Origin: a virus
IMG/VR virus record: IMGVR_UViG_3300044822_000045
Location: 1-29,269 of that record
Length of the DNA stretch: 29,269 bases
Reading direction: 5' to 3' (one strand)
This document shows positions 15,682 through 23,556 of this stretch, one piece after another. Numbering within the stretch: the stretch's first letter is position 1; each line of letters starts with the position of its first letter. The translations under genes were made by a program, and so were the position numbers. A model generated the notes under the pieces. The model was not told the DNA's origin. It ran no database searches and was given only the letters and a program-made list of their open reading frames with translations.

Positions 15682-17114
15682 TCATCGGCCGTAAGATGCG
15701 GCTCATCGTCCGACTCATCGCCCTTTGGTGGCTTGGGGTCGGTCAACCCGAGCGCGCCAGGAGAGGGGGCCGGATCGCTCTCAGCTTCCGTGATCTGTTC
15801 ATCAGTGATATTCGTGAACAGCCCGCTCACGCGCGACTGCTGCTTGAGCTCTCGCAAGGCGGTGGCCCGGTCGATGATCTGGCTCTCGTACGCGGTGTTG
15901 ATCGCGGCGGTCGACTGGTTGCCGACCGTGGCTTTCTGCTCATCGGAGAGCAGCCACAAGGACTTGAAGGAGAGCTCGAACTGCTTCGGCGGTGCCTGCC
16001 CGAAGGTCGACACGTACGCCACGTGGTAGAGCGTCTCGCAGCCCGGGCCCAAGTCCGCGACCTGGTCCTGCTTGACCTTGTCGTAGTAATTGCGAAGGTC
16101 CGAATCGCCTGAGTTAAAGCCCGCCGGGGACTGGCCGAAGAGACGAACTGCGGGGGTCTCTAGCGCCCCGCAGAGCTGCTCGCCCATCTGCACGAGCACG
16201 GCATCCAACCCGCCAAACGCATACTGATGCGTCTCGAATTCATCCTGCGCGTCCATGAGGGTTAAGCCCTCGTTACTCTGGAACACGCGGATCATGTTGA
16301 TCGTCTCGGCGAGCTTGCCCATCGCGATCTGGTTGCCCGCGATCATGTCGCGCAAACCTTTCACCTTGTAGGTGCGAAGGTGCGCCTTGTAGACCAGCTG
16401 GGCGATGCCCGCGGTGGTCGAATCGAAGGCGATCATCCGATCCCACAGACGCTCCAGGACCGATTGGCCCCAGAGGTTCTCGCTGATCCTCTGCCAGTAC
16501 GGGAGCTCCACGCCCTCCAGGCGGATCACGCGCGAGTGGTGGATTTTCATCCGCGGCATGCCGCCCGTATCGGGGAGCGTGTCGTACCACTGGGGCTTGC
16601 CGTAATTCGGGCCAAAGTCAGAAACCAAATTCTGCAGCGAGGGCTGCACCACCCAGCGGTCCAGGGGCAACAATCCCTTGAACTGCCCCTTGCGCAGCGT
16701 CTCAATGCGTAAGGGCGTTGATTGGTCCTGCCCATCGATCATCATGAAGGCGAGGGCCCCGCCATAGAGGCGCGACCATTTGATCGTGGCGCAGAGCTGC
16801 TTCCAGATCTGTAAGCGCGAGATCTCCTTGTCGAAGGCCTGCAGCTGGTCGGGCGTTACCGTGGACTTGAGCTCGATGCCCTCGCGCGTCATGTCCTTCG
16901 CCACACAGTCGACCGCGCGGCCCGCGATCCAGGAGCCGCGGTAGGTCCACTCCATGAGCAAGCGGTTGCGAGTAACGGGGTTGAACCCGTATTTCGCCCC
17001 ATCGTTCAAGTTCCCCGTGCCGTGGCCGGTGCGGGTCAGGAAATTCTGAATGCTGTCGGTGGTCTGCGTCCCGGCGGTGCGCGCTTTCTTCCGGTTGCTC
17101 ACTGGCGCAGCCAC
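15678..17114 (-). CDS. Portal protein (DUF1073-like)
   Basis: A 478-residue portal of the DUF1073 type. It has G-x-x-R-L-L-M-E-W-T-Y-R-G-S-W-I-A near residue 52, V-D-C-V-A-K-D-M-T-R-E-G, Y-G-G-A-L-A-F-M-M-I-D near 115, W-G-Q-S-V-L-E-R-L-W-D in mid-protein, and G-Q-S-P-A-G-F-N-S-G-D-S-D-L-R-N-Y-Y-D near 330. GTG 17114 is the longest start; GTG 17102 (MSNRKK) overlaps the terL stop as GTGA and is equally plausible. Some DUF1073 portals carry a fused C-terminal anti-CBASS nuclease domain; here the C-terminus is a short acidic tail, so none is fused. Confidence 0.85.
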   Translation of the reverse strand: MAAPVSNRKKARTAGTQTTDSIQNFLTRTGHGTGNLNDGAKYGFNPVTRNRLLMEWTYRGSWIAGRAVDCVAKDMTREGIELKSTVTPDQLQAFDKEISRLQIWKQLCATIKWSRLYGGALAFMMIDGQDQSTPLRIETLRKGQFKGLLPLDRWVVQPSLQNLVSDFGPNYGKPQWYDTLPDTGGMPRMKIHHSRVIRLEGVELPYWQRISENLWGQSVLERLWDRMIAFDSTTAGIAQLVYKAHLRTYKVKGLRDMIAGNQIAMGKLAETINMIRVFQSNEGLTLMDAQDEFETHQYAFGGLDAVLVQMGEQLCGALETPAVRLFGQSPAGFNSGDSDLRNYYDKVKQDQVADLGPGCETLYHVAYVSTFGQAPPKQFELSFKSLWLLSDEQKATVGNQSTAAINTAYESQIIDRATALRELKQQSRVSGLFTNITDEQITEAESDPAPSPGALGLTDPKPPKGDESDDEPHLTADE

Positions 17115-18676
17115 ACATCAAGATGCCGGCTGCCGGGCTGATAGCAAATCATCACCGCATCGGCCAAGTTCGGGGACTTGGCCCCATCCGGGGCTTTATC
17201 CACCAGGATCTTCCCCACGCCGTTGATGGTGTAGGTCGGTTGGGAGAGTTCCATGGTGAGCGCCAATAGTTCAGGTAATTCGGGATCGATCGAGATCAAG
17301 TCGTCCGGGTCGACCGTCAACCCCTCGACCACCGCGCGATAGGTGGCCTGAAAGCGCAAGCGAAGCGCCCACCAGGCCTGCGCTTTGGCGTTCGCGAAAA
17401 AATCTTTATTTGAGCGTTCGGGCACCATCTGCCCCTCGGGGTCATCGACCGCACCGGAGCCTCGGAAGGGCGCATCACGCACTTGGCGAAGGCCCGCATC
17501 CTGGCGCTCCTGGTTGATCTGCCTTGCGTCCCCACGCACACCGGCCCCCAACCCATCGGCGTCGTAGTCAAAGCTGTCGTAGCCGTGGGCTTCACAGAGC
17601 GAGAAAGCCCGGATCACGCTCTGGTAGATATCCCCGCCCTTCCCGGACCAGGATTCCAAGTGCTCGAGGGTGACCCCGCGGCGCCCGGCGAAGGCGTTCT
17701 TGTCCGATCCTTCATCGGCGACGTCCAGGCCCGCGTACTTGCGGCCCGTGGGCGAGAGGCCCAATTTCTCGAGCGCGCCAATGGCGGATTGCACCCAAGC
17801 CGAAGGAATCAGCACCCCTTCGACCGAGGCCGAATAGTTGATGTCGACTTCGGCCGCCAGAGTGACGGGATCCAAATCCCGCTGCTGCTTGGCATACCAG
17901 GCGTCATCTTTTCGCGGGTCATCCCGCCAGTGAAAGGTGAACACTTTGATCTTGCCGCCGAAGCGCTTTTGCGCGAAGGGATTCCCCATCCCGTTCGGGG
18001 TGGAGATGTCCTGGCGGCAGTTGGTCGTCTGCGATAAGGAAGCATCCACGAGCTGCGGGTGCTCGAGGAAGGCCGCCTCATCGACGATGTAGAAGCTGGT
18101 GCGATCGCCGCGTCCGATCCCATCCCCGGATTCCCCGCCGATGGCGGACTCGGTGTCCGGGAACACGATCCGCATGTGCGGGGCGTGGCGCTTTCGATCC
18201 CACGAGCCGCGAAACTCGGGCGGCAGGTTGGTCAGGAACGTGCGGGCTTTCTCGAAGAGCGCCTTCGGGCTCCCGATGCGGTCGATGTATTCCTCTTTGC
18301 GGGAACCAAATCCGACCACGACACCGCGATTGAACAAACAGATCGTGCAAGCCAATGCGACGGTGAGCCACGACATGCCCATGTCGCGCGTCTTCTCGGT
18401 CAAGCCCGGTTCCTGGTTTTTCCAGCGCTCCAAGAACCAGCCGATCCAGTCGTGCTGACGGGGGAAGAGCACGAACGGAATCGCGGTGGGCAAGCCCCGC
18501 TCCACCTGCCGCGGATCCAAGGTCATGCCCCAGTCGTTGATGAATTCGGCCGGGTGATCCTTGTAGAAACTTTTGAGCGCCGGCAGCACCTTCGGTTCTG
18601 CGCGAATTCTCGCGAGGCGCGCTAAACGCGACTGGAACACCTCGCTGTAGTCGGGCTTGCGCCAGTCAAAGCTCAT
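17099..18676 (-). CDS. Terminase large subunit (ATPase-nuclease)
   Basis: A 525-residue TerL. The ATPase part has a deviant Walker A at E94-K-T-R-D-M-G-M-S-W103 and Walker B SFYIVDEAAF with D199-E200. The RNase H-like nuclease has A-G-L-D-V-A-D with D318/D321, D-Y-D-A-D-G-L-G near D372/D374, and S-P-N-L-A-D-A-V with D506. It drives DNA into the prohead and cuts the concatemer. The start overlaps terS by ATGA and the end overlaps the portal by 16 bases. Full length for the family. Confidence 0.9.
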   Translation of the reverse strand: MSFDWRKPDYSEVFQSRLARLARIRAEPKVLPALKSFYKDHPAEFINDWGMTLDPRQVERGLPTAIPFVLFPRQHDWIGWFLERWKNQEPGLTEKTRDMGMSWLTVALACTICLFNRGVVVGFGSRKEEYIDRIGSPKALFEKARTFLTNLPPEFRGSWDRKRHAPHMRIVFPDTESAIGGESGDGIGRGDRTSFYIVDEAAFLEHPQLVDASLSQTTNCRQDISTPNGMGNPFAQKRFGGKIKVFTFHWRDDPRKDDAWYAKQQRDLDPVTLAAEVDINYSASVEGVLIPSAWVQSAIGALEKLGLSPTGRKYAGLDVADEGSDKNAFAGRRGVTLEHLESWSGKGGDIYQSVIRAFSLCEAHGYDSFDYDADGLGAGVRGDARQINQERQDAGLRQVRDAPFRGSGAVDDPEGQMVPERSNKDFFANAKAQAWWALRLRFQATYRAVVEGLTVDPDDLISIDPELPELLALTMELSQPTYTINGVGKILVDKAPDGAKSPNLADAVMICYQPGSRHLDVWLRQ

Positions 18677-19128
18677 TCACCCTTGATGATGCGTTGGTAG
18701 ATACGCGCCGCTTCCACGGGGTCGGTGGCCGTCAGGTCGACCGAGGCGGTGAGAATGGCGCCCGTCAGGTCCACCTTCTCGCCGTATTTCTTGGGTCGCA
18801 ATTTCGCGGCCACCCACTTGCGGGCGTCCACCCTCAAGCGACTTCTCGCGATGTGGTCATGGTCGACGAGCTCGTGGCCGTCCACCATCCGGTAGTCGCG
18901 CGTGCCGTCATCGGCGATCTCGACGATCTCATCGGCGTAGGTGTCGGCTTGGGCCTCGCGGGCGCGCGCGTACTGGTCGCGAAACTCGAGGTTCGCCTCG
19001 AGCCAGCGGAACACGGTGGCCTTATCCGGATGCCCAGCGGCGCAAATCGCCCGCAGCGACTCACCGTCCGCTATGCGTGCGCAAATCGCGGCGGCCTTAC
19101 CAGGCGTGTAGCGTGAGGGCCTACCCAT
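18673..19128 (-). CDS. Terminase small subunit
   Basis: A 151-residue DNA-binding protein starting MGRPSRYTPGKAAAICARI, the common opening of Sf6-type small terminases. It has an N-terminal helix-turn-helix (about 10-45, with S-L-R-A-I-C...T-V-F-R-W-L) and A-R-E-A-Q-A-D-T-Y-A-D-E-I-V-E-I-A-D-D near 55-75, ending R-K-W-V-A-A-K-L-R-P-K-K-Y-G-E-K. ATG 19128 is chosen because the family starts MGRPS; an in-frame ATG at 19161 touches the terminator and lacks a ribosome-binding site. It recognises the packaging site for TerL. Confidence 0.8.
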   Translation of the reverse strand: MGRPSRYTPGKAAAICARIADGESLRAICAAGHPDKATVFRWLEANLEFRDQYARAREAQADTYADEIVEIADDGTRDYRMVDGHELVDHDHIARSRLRVDARKWVAAKLRPKKYGEKVDLTGAILTASVDLTATDPVEAARIYQRIIKGE

Positions 19129-19159
19129 GAGGTGTGTGATTTCGTCGGGGCATAAATGC

Positions 19160-19182
19160 AAAAACCCGCAACGTGTGCGGGT
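19160..19182 (-). terminator. Intrinsic terminator ahead of the late genes (tR'-like)
   Basis: Read on the minus strand, ACCCGCA-CACGT-TGCGGGT forms a 7-bp GC-rich stem followed by a run of T. It lies between a promoter (19233-19261) and terS, so unmodified transcripts would stop before the late genes. The upstream gene encodes a Q-like antiterminator, which explains such a placement. Confidence 0.7.
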
Positions 19183-19232
19183 CTTCTCTCGATTGTGCGT
19201 AGGTTTTCATCACCTCGCATCGTAGGGTTGCG

Positions 19233-19261
19233 AATATAGGGGGGTTTCTAGGTACTTACAA
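19233..19261 (-). promoter_or_regulatory. Putative late promoter (pR'-like)
   Basis: On the minus strand, TTGTAA (19261-19256) and TATATT (19238-19233) are separated by exactly 17 bases, a 4/6 and 5/6 match to sigma70 boxes. The start would be near 19226, about 45 bases before the terminator stem. It lies directly downstream of the Q-like gene, as in lambda. No Q-binding site or pause element can be proven by eye. Confidence 0.5.
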
Positions 19262-19286
19262 ATTATGGAATTGGTTCACAGTTCTT

Positions 19287-19703
19287 TTAGGCGTATTCGG
19301 GTGTCTTTTGCGACCACGCGCGCAGAAAGGAGGCGACATCCCGGCGCGCATAGCGAAGCAGGTACTTCACCCGATCAATGGACAGGCCGAGCTCGTGGGC
19401 GATGGCCTCGAAAGGCTCGCACGCCACGTACAGGTGCGTGACGATGTGCCGCTCCTCGTGGGGCAGGAGAGCCACGCCCTGATCGACCGCTTCGATGTGC
19501 GAGGGCATCTCGATGGGCGCATCGCCCGATCCTGCCCCATGCACCCCGTACTTCATCATGCGCGCGATGGTCGACACGGCGCCGCTCTGGCCCGAGCGCT
19601 CAGAGGCACACCACATCGCCCAGCCCATCAAGCGCTCATGGATGTCGCGGGTTTCCGGGGCCATGGCGTTCTCGCCCCTGCGGTCGCGGATCATGGCGCT
19701 CAT
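19287..19703 (-). CDS. Q-like late antitermination protein
   Basis: A 138-residue protein from ATG 19703, with GAGGAG eight bases upstream and an ATGA overlap with the previous gene. Residues 20-52 (RDIHERLMGWAMWCASERSG) and a C-terminal HTH of sigma region 4 type (about 80-120: LLPHEERHIVTHLYV, then FEAIAHELGLSIDRVKYLLRYAR) are typical of phage Q antiterminators. These bind near the late promoter and load onto RNA polymerase. The gene is followed at once by a promoter and then a terminator before terS, supporting the role. A longer upstream frame exists but overlaps neighbouring genes. Confidence 0.72.
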   Translation of the reverse strand: MSAMIRDRRGENAMAPETRDIHERLMGWAMWCASERSGQSGAVSTIARMMKYGVHGAGSGDAPIEMPSHIEAVDQGVALLPHEERHIVTHLYVACEPFEAIAHELGLSIDRVKYLLRYARRDVASFLRAWSQKTPEYA

Positions 19704-19876
19704 CGGGATCGCTCCTCGAGTGTCTCCAGGCGAAAAGCGATATCGGCTAATTGCCCGTGATTGCCCTCGGTCGCGGCGAGAATCTCCTTGAGCAGCGCCG
19801 TCTGCATCTTCGCTTGCGCCAAGCTTTCGAGCGCGATCCGGGTGTTCTCGTCCTTGGCGACATCCACGGCCATCAT
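19700..19876 (-). CDS. Small hypothetical protein, about 58 aa
   Basis: From ATG 19876 (MMAVDVAKDENTRIALESLA), overlapping the previous stop as TGATGATG and the Q start as ATGA. It is helical, with a central amphipathic coil (QAKMQTALLKEILAATEG) and LADIAFRLETLEERSR. A TTG at 19906 is an alternative start. Coiled small proteins of this kind occur near fibre genes, but the function is not recognisable. Tight overlap on both sides supports it being translated. Confidence 0.55.
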   Translation of the reverse strand: MMAVDVAKDENTRIALESLAQAKMQTALLKEILAATEGNHGQLADIAFRLETLEERSR

Positions 19877-20031
19877 TGGGGTTCGCTCGATGGGGCGTAA
19901 ATCCAACCGATCTGCGCCCCTTGCGCGAGCACCAGCGTGAAGGTGTCGCGATTGAGATCACTCTTGCCATCCCACTCAACCAACCCGATCACAAACCCCA
20001 GGGCATCGACCATGGCGTAGAGGTGTTTCAT
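19873..20031 (-). CDS. Small WDG-type protein, 52 aa
   Basis: From ATG 20031 (MKHLYAMVDALGFVIGLVEW), or ATG 20043 with four more residues; neither has a clear ribosome-binding site. The layout V-D-x-x-G-x-V-I...V-E-W-D-G, then I-G-W-I-Y near the end, parallels the preceding gene (H-V-x-I-D...V-V-I-W-D-G...I-G-D-T-W-D-G). Such short WDG proteins are frequent just after phage fibre genes and may be fibre-tip or assembly helpers. The stop overlaps the next ATG. Confidence 0.55.
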   Translation of the reverse strand: MKHLYAMVDALGFVIGLVEWDGKSDLNRDTFTLVLAQGAQIGWIYAPSSEPQ

Positions 20032-20074
20032 GAAGGTGAGCATCCCGACAGTTGGGGGGCTTGAAGGTGAGCAT

Positions 20075-20257
20075 TCATTCGCTGTCCGCCGGGGGTCCGG
20101 GCGTGAACTTCTCGCCGTCCCATGTGTCGCCGATCTGAGCCGTGTCGGACTCAATCAGCGTGCCTGTGGGCGGCGGGTCGATGGGCACCTGGCCGTCCCA
20201 GATCACTACGTCGTTGACGGTGTGCGTGCTGTCGATTTGAACGTGGCGGATGCCCAT
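20075..20257 (-). CDS. Small WDG-type protein, 60 aa
   Basis: A 60-residue protein (MGIRHVQIDSTHTVNDVVIW) with V-V-I-W-D-G, a proline-rich IDPPPTG turn and I-G-D-T-W-D-G-E-K-F-T-P near the end. It overlaps the upstream stop as TAATG. It resembles the following small gene in layout, so the two are likely distant paralogues. This type is often found as the last domain of tail fibres or as separate small genes beside them. The function is not known. Confidence 0.6.
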   Translation of the reverse strand: MGIRHVQIDSTHTVNDVVIWDGQVPIDPPPTGTLIESDTAQIGDTWDGEKFTPGPPADSE

Positions 20258-21324
20258 TACGGACTCGTCGGATAGAGCTTCATGCTGTAGCGCTCCAGAA
20301 TGATCCAGTCGGTTGCAGCCGTGACGAGTTCCATCTCAAGCCCGGCCGTTTGATTCGCGGTCGTGTCGATGGTCGAGCCGGTCGCGAGGTAGAACGGGTT
20401 CGCGACCGTCGCCCAGTTGTAGTCGCCACCGGGAACGCCGCCCGCCCGCATGTTGATCTGGGAGTTCGTCGCCCCCTGATTGCTGATCGAGTTCATCGCG
20501 CCGCCGACGAACATGGACACGAGATTCGATTGCCCGACCTGGGCGGTGCCGAAGAAACAGGCCATGACTTTGCCGCCCGCGCTGCCCGGACCCGATGCGA
20601 ACCAGCTTGTTTCTAGCGAGCCGTTGAGGCCGAACGAATTGCCCGCGATGGTCGCTTTCGGTCCCTGGATGAAGGTCGCCGTCGTTTGCGCGAACGCGCC
20701 CGGACCCGTGGTGGCAAAGGCTGTCGGCGCTGCTTGAAAGACCGGCGTGCCGCTCGAATAGGCGTTGTTGTAGACCTGCCCCACCGTCGTCGATGACCAG
20801 TTCGTCCAGTACCAGCCCGCCGATGAGCCGGTGCTGATCGCACCCGCCGGGAAGTACGCATAGCAGTTCCCGACCACGCGCGGCAGCGGCGCGGGATAGC
20901 CCGTTGTGCCGGTCGGGGCCGCCGAGAGCCAGATCGCCGAGTTCGCGAATGCTCCCACAGTCGAAAGCGTGCCGCCGCTGATCGTCCCCTGGCAGACCGT
21001 CGTCGAGGAACCGCTGTTGCCGGTGACGGTGAAAAACTTGTAGGTCGTATCGAGAATCGTGAGCACGCGGCCCACATCGGACGCAGACCCGAGCAACGTG
21101 GCGGCGCTGAACGTCGCTGTCACGCTGCCGCTCGTCGCGCTGAACGTCACCGTGGCCGAACTTGCGGGCCGCTGGCCGATCACCACGACGCCGTTGTTCT
21201 GCATGTAGCTCGAAGGCGTCAGGACGAACGGAATCGCCCCTTGCAAGATCGAGCGCACGGCGAGGTCCACGTACCGCGCGGCGTCTGTCGGATTGACCGG
21301 CGCTACCCCTGCTTGCTGTCTCAC
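20257..21324 (-). CDS. Virion-associated protein, probably receptor-binding or fibre-related, 355 aa
   Basis: From GTG 21324, eight bases after AAGGTG. It is Ser/Thr/Gly/Ala-rich with few charges and beta-prone throughout, as in fibre and spike proteins. The N-terminal NPTDAARYVDLAVRSILQGAIP is helix-like. The middle has SAGWYWTNWSSTTVGQVYNN, a motif seen in phage proteins with tail adhesin character. The C-terminus DWIILERYSMKLYPTSP is beta-like. It follows the collagen-like gene after 40 bases. No enzyme motif is seen. The role in host contact is inferred from composition and position. Confidence 0.55.
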   Translation of the reverse strand: MRQQAGVAPVNPTDAARYVDLAVRSILQGAIPFVLTPSSYMQNNGVVVIGQRPASSATVTFSATSGSVTATFSAATLLGSASDVGRVLTILDTTYKFFTVTGNSGSSTTVCQGTISGGTLSTVGAFANSAIWLSAAPTGTTGYPAPLPRVVGNCYAYFPAGAISTGSSAGWYWTNWSSTTVGQVYNNAYSSGTPVFQAAPTAFATTGPGAFAQTTATFIQGPKATIAGNSFGLNGSLETSWFASGPGSAGGKVMACFFGTAQVGQSNLVSMFVGGAMNSISNQGATNSQINMRAGGVPGGDYNWATVANPFYLATGSTIDTTANQTAGLEMELVTAATDWIILERYSMKLYPTSP

Positions 21325-21364
21325 GGGATGCTCACCTTCATATCCCTCAGTGGAGTCATGTGTT

Positions 21365-23005
21365 TCATCCGATCACCGTGCAGCCGAAACTACTCGCAGC
21401 CGGGGGAGAGCCCGTCAAAAACGTGATCGTCGCGGCATTGAGCCCGCGCGTGACATCGCCCTCGAACTCGACGCCCGTCGCTTCATAGAAAAGCCCGACC
21501 GAGTAATGCTTCGAACCGATGTTGTGAGTGAGCGTGAACACCGTAGTCACACCGTCTCCTAAGTTGTCGAACGGGTACTTCTGCGGGAAGGTCGAGGGCA
21601 CATCCGCCGCGACCAAAGCGCGCAAGCCTGAGACGGTCGTGCCGCCGGTCGGACTCGCTGCCGTTGCAAGGATTTGATTCGGCGTGCCTGATGGAGCGGG
21701 GCCTGCCGGGCCGGTCGCCCCCGTTGCCCCGTTCGTTCCATTGGTCCCGTTGGTGCCCGCGGCGCCCGTGGCCCCCGTCGCGCCATTCGCCCCGTTCGTG
21801 CCATTCGCGCCCGCCGGTCCCGTGAGCCCCGCGGGGCCGGTGGCTCCCGTTGCCCCGGTCGCACCGGCGGGAATCCCGAAATTGAAGATCGCCGCCGCGC
21901 TCGTCCCCGCGTTCGTGACCGTGGGGCTCGAGCCCGCGCTCAAGCCGCTGGCACTGCCCGCGGCAATCGTGGCGGCTGTGCCGGTGGGACCCGTGACGCC
22001 GATGGGGCCTTGAGCACCCGTGGCGCCCGCGCTGCCCGTGGCTCCTGTAGCGCCGGTGGCACCCGCATTTCCGGTTGCGCCGGCCGGTATGCCGAAATTG
22101 AAGGTGGCCGCCGCGCTCGTGCCGGAATTGGCCACCGTGGGGGAGGCGCCGGCCGCCAGAGGCGTTGCGGTGCCGGCGGTAATGGTTGCGGCTGTTCCGG
22201 TTGCCCCCGTCGCGCCGGTGAGGCCAGTCGGACCTGTCGGGCCGGTAGCACCGGTCACACCGATCGGGCCTTGCGGGCCGGTGGCGCCGTTCGTGCCGGT
22301 GGCACCCGTGAGGCCGATGGGACCAGTGGCACCCGTTGGCCCTGTGGGACCCTGCGGACCCGTCAGACCTATCGGCCCTTGCGCGCCGGTTGCGCCGGCC
22401 GCTCCGTTGGTTCCAGCGGCACCCGTGAGGCCGGTGGGACCCTGAGGCCCTGTCGGTCCGGTTGCGCCCGTCAGGCCAATCGGCCCTTGCGCGCCCGTCA
22501 ATCCCGTAGGCCCGGTCAATCCGGTCGGTCCGGCGATCCCTTGAGCTCCGCTCGGCCCGGTCAAGCCGATGGGGCCTTGAGCACCCGTCAGTCCGGTGGG
22601 GCCGGTGGCGCCGGTCGGACCCTGCACGCCGGTGAGGCCGATGGGTCCTTGCGGTCCGGTGGGTCCATCCGCTCCCGTGGGGCCGGTGGCGCCGGTGGGT
22701 CCGATCGCGCCGGTGGGTCCGGTGAGTCCCATGGGACCTTGTGGGCCCGTCAAACCCTCCACGCCTTGCGGACCGGCCGGCCCGGTGAGACCCATCGCTC
22801 CGCTAAGGCCCTCGGGGCCCTGCGGTCCGATGGAGCCTTCCACCCCTTGCGCACCCGTCGGCCCCGGTATCCCTTGCGGCCCTTCGCTGCCGGGGGGACC
22901 TGAGATCCCCTGGGGGAGCGAGAAGGCAATGGCGACGCTCGCGATGAGCGTGAGCACCACGTTGATCGGGGGAGATTGGGTCACCGTGACGTTCACATCG
23001 CTCAC
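21365..23005 (-). CDS. Collagen-like tail fibre protein
   Basis: A 546-residue protein. Residues 1-30 contain a hydrophobic [13 protein letters not shown] stretch. About residues 33-445 are Gly-X-Y triplets (GPTGAQG, GLTGPQG, GATGPTG), broken by two spacers of about 40 residues that each end in FNFGIPAG. A globular C-terminal domain (about 450-546: [15 protein letters not shown], then [20 protein letters not shown]) closes it. GTG 23005 overlaps the previous stop as GTGA. Collagen-like stalks carrying a receptor-binding head are known in phage tail fibres. The DNA is highly repetitive and triplet number may vary. Confidence 0.8.
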   Translation of the reverse strand: MSDVNVTVTQSPPINVVLTLIASVAIAFSLPQGISGPPGSEGPQGIPGPTGAQGVEGSIGPQGPEGLSGAMGLTGPAGPQGVEGLTGPQGPMGLTGPTGAIGPTGATGPTGADGPTGPQGPIGLTGVQGPTGATGPTGLTGAQGPIGLTGPSGAQGIAGPTGLTGPTGLTGAQGPIGLTGATGPTGPQGPTGLTGAAGTNGAAGATGAQGPIGLTGPQGPTGPTGATGPIGLTGATGTNGATGPQGPIGVTGATGPTGPTGLTGATGATGTAATITAGTATPLAAGASPTVANSGTSAAATFNFGIPAGATGNAGATGATGATGSAGATGAQGPIGVTGPTGTAATIAAGSASGLSAGSSPTVTNAGTSAAAIFNFGIPAGATGATGATGPAGLTGPAGANGTNGANGATGATGAAGTNGTNGTNGATGATGPAGPAPSGTPNQILATAASPTGGTTVSGLRALVAADVPSTFPQKYPFDNLGDGVTTVFTLTHNIGSKHYSVGLFYEATGVEFEGDVTRGLNAATITFLTGSPPAASSFGCTVIG

Positions 23006-23385
23006 GGGAATGAGGGCCCCGCCGGAAAGAGCTCCACCGGGCCATAGAGGAGCGAGGATATCTCCCCGCTCGCATCTCGAAGTGCGAGCACCCAGCGCGG
23101 CGCGGTGATCTCATTGGGAAAGAGCGGAACGGGCGGAAGCGCTAAGCTCACCGCGGCGGGCAGGGAGAGCTCGGCAGTCCCGAGCGTCGGAACGGTACTC
23201 AGCACCGTGAACGTCCCAGCCAGGAGCCCGTTGATCCACAGCTGCGCGGCCAAGGCCGAGCCGGTCAGATCTGTGGGCGTGCCATCGGGATTGGTGAAGG
23301 TGAGAAGACACGAGAAATCCGCGCCCACGCGAATTTGCAACGGCACGCAGGTGCCGATGTTTCCGACCTCACTGCCATTTAGCAC
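23002..23385 (-). CDS. BppU-like small tail/fibre base protein
   Basis: A 127-residue beta-rich protein. [20 protein letters not shown] near residue 18 and P-x-D-L-T-G-S-A-L resemble BppU-type or Ig-like N-terminal domains, in which a G-D-x-F...D-G-x-P-x-D-L-T-G motif is shared. It sits directly before the collagen-like fibre with a GTGA overlap and may link that fibre to the virion. The start is GTG 23385, inside the end of a 27-codon frame upstream. Length fits. Confidence 0.6.
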   Translation of the reverse strand: MLNGSEVGNIGTCVPLQIRVGADFSCLLTFTNPDGTPTDLTGSALAAQLWINGLLAGTFTVLSTVPTLGTAELSLPAAVSLALPPVPLFPNEITAPRWVLALRDASGEISSLLYGPVELFPAGPSFP

Positions 23386-23462
23386 TCGACACGGAAGCGT
23401 CGGAGCTCATTGGCGGCCTCATCATCCTCACCGTCATTCGGACCGGGGTCGAAAGTATTCAT
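23379..23462 (-). CDS. Possible 27-aa peptide gene
   Basis: ATG 23462 preceded by AAGGTG with a 4-base gap opens a 27-residue frame (MNTFDPGPNDGEDDEAANEL) ending TAA at 23379. The GTG of the next gene overlaps this end by seven bases. The good ribosome-binding site and overlap suggest either a real small acidic peptide or a leader cistron that couples translation to the next gene. No family is recognised. Confidence 0.42.
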   Translation of the reverse strand: MNTFDPGPNDGEDDEAANELRRFRVEC

Positions 23463-23556
23463 GCGGCACCTTCGTGTGTGGGTGCGCACCGATAGCACCT
23501 TGTGTTAGCTCGCGGTTCCGAAAGGCGGGGAATCGGAAGAAACAGGTGGGTTTTAT

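Larger units (their letters stand above)
20030..21341. repeat. 18-bp inverted repeat flanking a fibre cassette
   Basis: ATGAAGGTGAGCATCCCG occurs on the plus strand at 20030-20047 and, as its exact reverse complement, at 21324-21341. A partial direct copy, TGAAGGTGAGCAT, is at 20062-20074. The arms enclose the 355-aa virion-like gene and the 60-aa gene. The right arm carries that gene's ribosome-binding site (AAGGTG) and ends in its GTG start. An 18-bp match in a window this size is not expected by chance. Confidence 0.75.

Noticed and set aside
15678-17114. Fused anti-CBASS nuclease domain on the DUF1073 portal
   Set aside because: The C-terminus is a short acidic tail with no pair of H-x-T/S motifs.
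19182-19226. Leader-peptide attenuator between the late promoter and terminator (ATGAAAACC frame)
   Set aside because: The frame has no run of one amino acid codon and no properly spaced ribosome-binding site; antitermination by Q fits better.
20030-20275. Plus-strand frame starting at the inverted-repeat arm (MKVSIPTVGG)
   Set aside because: It is antisense to two overlapping small genes and only the repeat gives it a start with a ribosome-binding-like sequence; no fold-like pattern.
21684-22860. Regular short repeats that might suggest a CRISPR or satellite array
   Set aside because: The repeats are in-frame Gly-X-Y codons without fixed spacers or conserved repeat length.
22010-22903. Long plus-strand open frame opposite the collagen-like gene
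   Set aside because: Its Gly/Arg/Ala-rich composition is the antisense of Gly-X-Y codons; no start signal and no independent features.
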